A stretch of DNA of 64,000 nt, from positions 443,691,038-443,755,037 of the forward strand of contig NC_081413.1 of assembly GCF_030272615.1 (NCBI RefSeq), written 5' to 3'. Source of the stretch: Cryptomeria japonica. Lineage: Eukaryota > Streptophyta > Pinopsida > Cupressales > Cupressaceae. The notes under the pieces are model-generated. The model saw only the letters and a program-made list of their open reading frames with translations, searched no databases and was not told the DNA's origin. Position numbers and translations under genes: made by a program. Of this stretch, positions 57,078-64,000 are shown in pieces. How positions within the stretch are numbered: the stretch's first letter is position 1; each line of letters starts with the position of its first letter.

Positions 57078-60000
57078 TCATAATTCCCCTCTTAAGTATA
57101 TAAATGTAGCCTTTGGGAGAGGCTTGGTGAATATGTATGCTAACTGCTCCTTACTGGAAACTTGTTCTAGTGCAATCTCTTTGTTCTGAACCTTTTCCCT
57201 CAAGAAATGATACTTAAGCTCAAAGTGCTTGGTTCTAGAATGTAAAACCGAATTCTTAGAGATGTTAATTGCACTAGTATTGTCACAAAATATACTTACC
57301 GGTTCAGATATAGGAACTTTGAATCCATTTAATACATGCTTCATCCAAATTGTCTGAGTGCAGTTCATGAAAGCTACAACATACTCTACTTCCACTCTAG
57401 GTTGAGAGATACAACTCTACTTCTTACTCATCCATGAGACCAGTCTACCACCAAGAAAGAATGCACCACTAGTTGTGCTCTTCCAGTCATCCACATTACC
57501 TGCCCAATCAGCATCTGTGAATACTTTCAGGTTGAAATCCTTGTTATATGGATACGATAATCCATAATCAATAGTTCCCTTCAGATACCTAAGAATCCGC
57601 TTGACTGTAACCAAGTGGGATTCTCTAAGACTTTTCTAGAACCTTACAGTAATGCCAACTGCATGTGCAATATCTGGTCTACTCTACACTACATAATGCA
57701 ACTTACCAATCATTGATCGGTATTCCTTCTCATCAACCAATGCTAAGTCATCCTCCTTGGATAGTTTACAACCGGTCACCATCGGTGTACCAACCGGTTT
57801 TCTATCTTCCATCCCAAAGGTCTTTAACACCTCTTTGACATACTTGGACTGAGTGATAATGATTCCATCTTTCATCTGTTGAATCTGCAGTCCAATGAAG
57901 AACTTAATCTCCCCTATGAGTGACATCTCAAACTCTTTCTTCATCTCATCTGCAAACTCATGACTCATCTTGTCATCTCCACCAAAGATAATTTCATCAA
58001 CAAATACCTCACATATCAGGATCTGATCTCCTTCAGACTTCAAGTAGATATTGCTATCTTCACTTTTTCTCTCAAATCCAATCTAAACAAGATGGGAGTG
58101 TAGGTATTCATACCATGCTCTAGGTGTCTGCTTTAGACCATATAAGCCTTTATGTAGCCTACACACCATGTCACTATCTTCAGATAGGGCAAACCCATAT
58201 GGTTGCTCTATATACACCTCCTTTTCAAGTACACCATTTAGGAATGCAGATTTTACATCCATTTGATATACTTTGAATCCTTTAAAAGCTGCATATGCAA
58301 GAAGCATACGAACTCCTTCTAATTTGGCTACAAGAGAAAAGCTTTCTCCATAGTCTTCTCCTTCTTCTTGAGCATATCCTTTACACACTAGTCTGGCTTT
58401 GTTTCTAATCACTGTGCCATCCTCATTCAGCTTATTTCTAAAAACCCATGTGGTACCAATGACATTTTTATGCTCCGGTCTGGGTACCAAAGACCATGTA
58501 CCATTTCTCTCTATCTAGTCAAGTTCCTCTTCCATTGCCTTGAACCAGTCTTCATCTTTATGTGCCTCTTTGAATGATTTAGGCTCAATTTCAGAGATCA
58601 TACATGAGTTTTCCCTGACCTTTCTTCTTGTAAGGATTCCTGCATCCTTATCTCCTATGATCTGCTTAGGATCATGATTTAGCTTGACATACCGAGGAAT
58701 GGTCTTGATAGATTCCTCTTGCTTTTCTTCTTCATCCTCATCTCAATCAGTATCAACATCTACATCTACCAGTGTAGGAACACTGTTATTGGTACTTGGT
58801 TGACTGGCAACCAGTTCCCAGAAGGTTACAACCGGTTCATTTACCACTTGCTTACTATCGATTTCCTCAGTTTTCTCAGAGGTTTCATCAACTCTTACAT
58901 TGATGATTTCCATAATTCTTTGAGTCCTATTATTTAAACACTTGAGAGCTTTACTCTTGGTGTAATACCCTAGGAATATTTCCTCATCACATTTCACCTC
59001 AAATTTGCTTTGGTGTTCACTCCTCTTGATGTAACATTTGCTACCAAACACTTTAAAGTAGCTAACCACAGGTGTCTTACCGGTCCAATACTCATAAGGA
59101 GTTTTATCCTTACATTTTTTATGAGTACTCGGTTAATTGTGTAGATTGCAGTGCTCACCACTTCTCTCCAAAAGGTGTGAGCTACCTTTCCTTTAATCAG
59201 CATAGTGCTAGCTACTTCAACCATAGTCCAGTTATTCCTCTCTACTAGGCCAATATGCTATGGAGTCCTGGGGGCAGACAGTTGCCTCTTGATGCCATGT
59301 TCTTCACAGTACTTGTTGAATTCACCGGAAGTGAACGGAAGTGAATTCCCCTCCTTGATCAGTTCTTAGGCACTTGATCCTTTTACCACTTTCCTTCTCC
59401 ACTAATGCTCTGAAAGCTTTAAACTTTACAAAAGCTTTAAACTTATCTTTTAATAATGTGACCCACATCATTCTTGAGCAATCATCAGTGAGTATCATGA
59501 AGTACCTATCACCCTGCACACTCCTAGTTTTCATAGGACCACACAAATCAGTATGCACAAGATCAAGCAAATTGTCAGCAATGAAAGGTTTACCCTTAAA
59601 GGTTGAGGAAGACATTTTCCCCAGTTGACACTCTTTGCACAAGGTATTTTCTAGTTTTCTCAACACTGGCAACCCTCTAACTGCCTTGATATTACTAGCC
59701 TTCACAATGTTATCAAAGTTTACATGGCAGAGTCTCCTACGCCATATCTAGCTATCATCAAATTTAGCCATAAGACTTGTACTTATATTTGCATTTAGGT
59801 GAAATAGGTTACCTTTGGTCTGCATGCCGGTAGCCACCAATTTACCATTCTTTCCTTTGATTCTACACACTCCATTATTGAATTCCAGAGTGAGACCACT
59901 ATCATTCAGTTGGGCAACACTCAGAAGGTTGTGTCTTAGACTATCAACCTAATACACATTGTCAGCACTATTCTTTCCATTCAAAGAGATGGACCCTATG

Positions 60001-60259
60001 CCTTTGACCATACATGGTGTATCATTACCAAAGCGAACCACACAACCATCATACTCTTCCAAGGATAGAAACTTGCTCCGGTCACTAGTCATATGGTGAG
60101 AACAACCACTGTCAATAATCCACTCATTGGAATTATCAAAGCGGGAGACAAGAGCCTTCTTGTCTGACACATCTTCCTTGACAACAAAAAACACAATATC
60201 TTCATTTTCTTCATCTTCTGACTCCTCATCTATGACACCTTCATCAACTACCACAAAAT
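57078..60259 (-). pseudogene. pol: RE6 pol, degenerate
   Basis: Protease has IIDSGCSHHMT intact (about 60110). Integrase (59705-59322) has HTDLCGPM and LRTDQGGEF, then is disturbed near 59330, with its C-terminal part at 59224-58743 in two frames. Reverse transcriptase starts at 58490-58083 (QMDVKSAFLNGVL). It continues at 58043-57684, where the catalytic box reads FVDEI, the second Asp being Glu. RNase H is in 57614-57417 (DADWAGNVDDWKSTTSGAFF) and 57395-57078. At least six stops and several shifts. Non-functional. Confidence 0.88.
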
Positions 60260-61154
60260 ATTTTCTCTAGTTTCCTCCTTTGAATTTCTTGAACCTTTCT
60301 GGTTTGTCCTTGTTGTCACCATTAGGACAGTTTACAGCAATATGTCCTATCCGGTTACAAGAAAATCATTTCAAAAGGAGCTTACCTTTGTATTTATCGG
60401 TTCCTTTAGGAATTTTCCTGGCAAGAAGAGCTTCAAAAGCCATCAGAATCTCCTCATCATCCATTTCTCTACTCTGTCTCGGTTCACCACTAGTGCTAGC
60501 TTCTTTTCCTTTTCTGGATGGTACAACAGAAGCTTTAAAAGTTGATTCAGTCATTTGAACACCGCCATCAAAACTATTTAGCTCATAGGCTGTCAACTTT
60601 GCAATGATGGAGTCTAGGGATACCTTAGTCTTGTCTATTGATCTCAACTCCTAAATAGCAGTAACCCTTATTGCATACACCGGTAATAAGGATCTCAGGA
60701 CTTTGCTTACCACAGTGGAATCTTCCATTTTACCACCTACACTCTTGATATCTCCGACAACAGTTTTGATTCTTATTCCATACTATTGAATGGTCTCACC
60801 TTCAACCATCTGCATGTCTTCAAACTTCCCTCTAAGGCTTTCTTCCTTAGCTTGTTTTATATGCTCATCACCATAGATATTTTCAAGAGTATCCCATACT
60901 TCTTTGGGATTTACTTTATCTTGGACATCAATAAACTCAATGTCAGATAAACTTCTAATTAGGGCTTCCATGACTTGCCCATTCTCGTGCATCTCTCTCT
61001 TTTGGTCATCGGTGAGAGTACCGATAGGGGCAACATAAGCATTCTCAATATAGCTCCAGTGTGGAGCACCCATGCTTCTGATGTATATCCTCATTCTGTC
61101 TTTCCATATACTAAAATTATCTCTATTGAACTTTGGACCTTCCCTCTTCATCAT
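60260..61154 (-). pseudogene. gag: RE6 gag, degenerate
   Basis: The frame from 61154 reads MMKREGPKFNRDNFSIWKDR, then EESLRGKFEDMQMVEGETIQ, similar to RE3 Gag. Stops occur near 60783, 60654 and 60366. The knuckle reads FSCNRIGHIAVNC with the first Cys replaced by a stop. The frame then passes into a Lys-rich and acidic linker before protease. Confidence 0.85.
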
Positions 61155-61210
61155 TAGACTGGGATCTTTTCCTCAAGCAGTTAAGCTTACAACACAGAGG
61201 ACCTGGAGGA

Positions 61211-61223
61211 TGCTCTGACACCA
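61211..61223 (-). other. RE6 primer-binding site
   Basis: The minus strand reads TGGTGTCAGAGCA, one change from the initiator-Met tRNA complement, 2 bp from the 5' LTR edge. Confidence 0.85.
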
Positions 61224-61225
61224 AT

Positions 61226-62722
61226 TGATAACTCAATGATGAATAGATAGTACCAAACTGGTACTGAGAGGGGGGGGGGGGTGAATTAGTACAGACAAAA
61301 ACACAATCCTAAACCAGTTTGTCAGTAGACATTGTGCTTTGATAGACAAACAGTAACACTGGTCTTAAATAGAGTAAAACCAGCAAAACCCAGAATAACT
61401 GAGACAAGCATAACCGGTTGACACTTATCTTTTCATACAATCTAATACTTCATTTCCATTTCACCCTAGTGCATGAACAGGTAATCTATCATCAAAGATA
61501 TATAAACAACTAGATTAACATGATTTACCTTCAGACACAAATCACTTGAACAATCACATGAATAACACCACACATGACACACAGATTTTTCACGTGGAAA
61601 CCCAACTTGAAAAACCCATGGTGGGGATGAATACCCACAAGCTATTTTTGAACTCTTTTGAAGTCCACTCTGTTAGGAGCCTTGTTCAGTTAAAGACTGA
61701 TACAATAGGTTCTATTAGGAACCGATCCTGTTAGGGATCACCCAGTTAAGGGATGGCTAGAATACCCGGTTAAGAGTTAAACCCTATTAAAGGTTACCTT
61801 GTAAGAGGATTTCAAGAACTCAATAGTTTTTAGTCACCCTATTGAAGGATTTACAGTAAGCCGGTTAAAGCTACCCTACTAAGGGATTTCCCAACTATTG
61901 AAGTGGTTAGAGATCAACACATATTACAATGATCTGGTGACAAAACTCAATGCCAATGCAGATCTACTTTAGCTCCTCTTCACCTTCTGCACTTACACTC
62001 TGTAGGTATCACTTCTCTCTTTTGGTCTGGCAAGAATCACGTATCTCTTCACTTGGATACTCACACACAACGTTTGCCAACAACCTCAGAAAGAAACACA
62101 ACATCAACCTTATAGGAAATAGATAGGTTGATAGCATAAACCCTAAACCCTAAACCAGTTAGGTTGAGAAATTCAAATGGTTCAATCTTGACCATTGAGC
62201 ACATTGTATTAAATGCAACAATCTTGAACCAATCTCAAGATGTTCTCCATTGTTCATTTTCCACTGATTTCATGGCAGCTGATAACCCATCACGCGGTAT
62301 CACCGTTTATAGACTTCACACATTCTCAAGGTAGATAGGGACAATCTCCTTCATGCAAGATCCTTCACGTGCACAAGGCTATCATGGCAACATGATCTAT
62401 TCTTCCTTACAATGATAACTCATCAGACAAAGTCACCGATTGAGTCACACAGGCTTGAGGCACTTCAACCGGAAACCCTAAAGTTGGGACTACCAACCGG
62501 TAGTCATACAAAGCTTCCATGTACTGGTTCCCATAACCACATGCCGGTTCACCTTGAACAAGCACACCACTTCACTTGGCACATATACCGATTCACAATG
62601 TTATACCGATTCTCACATATACCGGTTCTTGGTAACATACCGGTTCTCTATTCTTCAGTATATTGACATCAATGACAACATACAATGTCATCATGTCCTC
62701 ATACTGGTTCACATAATGCCAA
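61226..62722 (-). repeat. RE6 5' LTR, about 1.5 kb
   Basis: It begins TGATAACTCAATGATGAA on the plus strand beside the primer-binding site. The outer end is ATAATGCCAA, lacking the final bases seen at the inner end of the other LTR (ATAATGCCAACCA). It carries the same telomere-like motif (62138-62156) and C/G run (61270-61281) as its partner. Confidence 0.9.
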
Positions 62723-64000
62723 TAGCTAATTGTTCTTGTATTTTAATATGTTTATCCTTTTGCATAGTAGATAATCTTCTAGCATCTAACATGTTATATA
62801 ACTCAGCCAGTATTTGATTTTGTATCTCTATTAAGACTCTCTTATAGATATCAAAGTATAATAGAATTTCTTCTTCTACCTCTCTCTGTTCATCATCCTC
62901 TAAGTTTTCATAATAAAATTTAGCACTCTTCAACATGCCATCTTTAGTAATTTCATCTACAATTTATGCACAAGTTTTAGGTGGTATGATTGTTACATTA
63001 CCAGTTTCAAGTGCTAAGTCAATGTCACTCTTCTTCTTCCTCTTGGTAGTACTAGATGCAGTTGTAGGTGTAGCTTTAGGTGCTTGCTTTTGTGCCGGTA
63101 GCTTGATTTTAACCTTCCTAACTGGTTGCTTCTTTTCTTCCACCTTTGTTTCCTCCGGTTTCTTCCTAACAACCCTCTTAAATGATAATAGTGTGTCATC
63201 CTTTGATTCAGATTCTATAGTAACAGGTTCAATATGAACTTCCAGATCCTTCCTCTTTCTACCTTTCTCTGGGACAACATGAATTAGTTCCTTGATGTCC
63301 TTTGAGACCTCCTGTACAAATTTACTTACTTTTCCTTCTTGTTTCTCCCTTTTCTTCTGATTGAACTCTGTTTCAACCTCTTGATTTTTTTGTTGCGCAA
63401 TACCACAAGGCTTCTTTGCCTCATCTATTGGTGCATCAATTAGCATTTTTGTGTAGGCATCAAGAATCTATGCATCTACCTCATAGCCCATTTCTTCAAT
63501 GCAAATATTTCGTGGCTTAACTACTTCCATGAGAGTCTCATCCTTCTTCACCATAAAGTAAATGTTGGTAGAATATTTCTCTACAATATGCATAGGTACC
63601 CTTACCATAGACCTCATAGATTTTTGAAATGCCTTAAAATTCCCCCATATCTTATCATTTCTCTGACTTCCTAATGTGGCAATTGACTGTTTCAATTGTC
63701 TTCCTACCAGAATGTCAAAAGCCCATTGCCTCTTGCCAGAACTGGGTGAATTATTTATAAAATACAGCATCAAGCAGACTAACAAGTTCCCATACCAGAA
63801 AGTGCCCTTTTTCTCACCCTTAATCTTTCCTAAGTTGATTAACAAATCTTCAAGCATCCAACCGCATAGATCTAACTTTACATTATCTCTCATCATCTTA
63901 TATGTAGCCAAAATGCATGAACTAGAAACAAAATTTAGTCGGCTTGACTAAGTTACCTTATATCTAATAATCATGCTACCAAATTTGATGTCAGTGTCAG
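62723..64000 (-). pseudogene. RE5 unknown protein, N-terminal and middle part (runs off the edge)
   Basis: From 64000 downward, the frame 63911-63468 has KRQWAFDILVGRQLKQSI, IWGNFKAFQKSMRS and ICIEEMGYEVDA. After one stop the frame 63446-62964 has LIDAPIDEAKKP, a basic linker (KGRKRKD, KRVVRKKPEE) and SDIDLALETG. Then 62936-62723 has AKFYYENLEDDEQREVEEEI, up to the RE6 insertion. Each block aligns with RE4 (49970-51060) in the same order. Only three or four disabling changes are visible, fewer than in RE4, so this is the better-preserved copy. Confidence 0.75.

Larger units (their letters stand above)
55298..62722 (-). mobile_element. RE6: Ty1-copia element inserted in the RE5 coding region
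   Basis: The 3' LTR is at about 55298-56789 and the 5' LTR at about 61226-62722. The primer-binding site is at 61211-61223. The target duplication TAGCT is at 55293-55297 and 62723-62727, and joining the flanks gives the continuous RE5 frame. Both outer termini lack 3-4 bases that are present at the inner LTR ends. Gag and Pol are complete in order but broken. Confidence 0.9.
46781..64000 (+). mobile_element. RE4: non-autonomous LTR element with Gag-like protein and an unknown second frame, host of RE5 and RE6
   Basis: RE4 has a 5' LTR at 46781-47670, a primer-binding site at 47673-47685, an interior of 4996 bp, a polypurine tract at 52653-52666, and the first about 31 bp of the 3' LTR from 52667. 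The rest of that LTR lies beyond the right edge, displaced by RE5. No reverse transcriptase, integrase or protease motif occurs. The LTR signals (C-run hairpin, CATTGATG motif, PPT wording) are those of the copia elements in the window, so a copia relative is the likely helper. Confidence 0.85.
52698..64000 (-). mobile_element. RE5: second member of the RE4 family, minus strand, host of RE6
   Basis: The 3' LTR is at 52698-53623 and related to the RE4 LTR at both ends. A polypurine tract is next to it, and homologues of the RE4 second frame lie at 54021-55297 and 62723-64000. RE6 splits this frame. The 5' LTR and Gag lie beyond the window. Two copies with matching architecture show that this is a family and not a single accident. 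Confidence 0.85.

Noticed and set aside
42500-64000. Endogenous pararetrovirus or envelope-bearing retrovirus-like element
   Set aside because: No movement-protein, coat or envelope-type frame was seen. The second frame of RE4/RE5 has no membrane segment or signal peptide that I can identify.

Overview
The window is repeat-dense nuclear DNA from a land plant with a large genome. The signs are Ty1-copia LTR retrotransposons primed by initiator-methionine tRNA, a plant TRIM element, plant telomere-type (CCCTAAA) motifs and long non-coding AT-rich stretches. A gymnosperm or similar lineage is my best guess, but nothing here fixes it. I see no intact cellular protein gene, no rRNA or tRNA gene and no CRISPR array. 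Nearly everything is mobile-element or tandem-repeat DNA.

Left part (1-12.4 kb). A satellite array of seven 349-359 bp units plus part of an eighth (529-3083) is followed by a small 52-bp tandem repeat. Next is a broken minus-strand gene of DDE-transposase type (4124-6709), which keeps one reading frame for about 862 codons despite eight nonsense codons. A 4-kb almost pure purine (G/A) tract (7131-11150) follows. It is flanked on both sides by 46-52 bp units built on a CATAACCC...GGGTTATG palindrome.

Middle part (12.4-46.2 kb) is a nest of elements. The outer layer looks like a minus-strand, non-coding, large LTR element (LARD-like, here RE0). Its two about 4-kb LTR copies lie at 12420-16088 and at 20160-20756 plus 41825-46216. 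Copia element RE1 (+, 20757-41824) sits in an (AT)n inside the right LTR. RE2 (-, 26609-40600) sits in RE1, two bases inside its 3' LTR. RE3 (+, 32175-39826) sits in the 5' LTR of RE2. Five-base target duplications and matching LTR halves support each step. A 354-bp TRIM (45800-46153) is present in the right RE0 LTR and absent from the left copy.

Right part (46.2-64 kb) is a second nest. RE4 (+, from 46781) has 890-bp LTRs, a coiled-coil and zinc-knuckle Gag-like protein, and a long second reading frame of unknown function where pol would be. RE5 (-, from 52698) is a second member of the same family, inserted in the 3' LTR of RE4. RE6 (-, about 55298-62722) is a complete but decayed copia element inserted inside the RE5 unknown frame. 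RE4 and RE5 both run off the right edge.

The copia-type elements share features beyond their proteins: a C-run hairpin near the LTR 3' end, a CATTGATG-type motif near the LTR 5' end, and two polypurine tracts before the 3' LTR. The RE4/RE5 family carries the same signals without reverse transcriptase or integrase, so it probably depends on autonomous relatives for mobilisation. All coding regions seen carry stops, frameshifts or lost catalytic residues.
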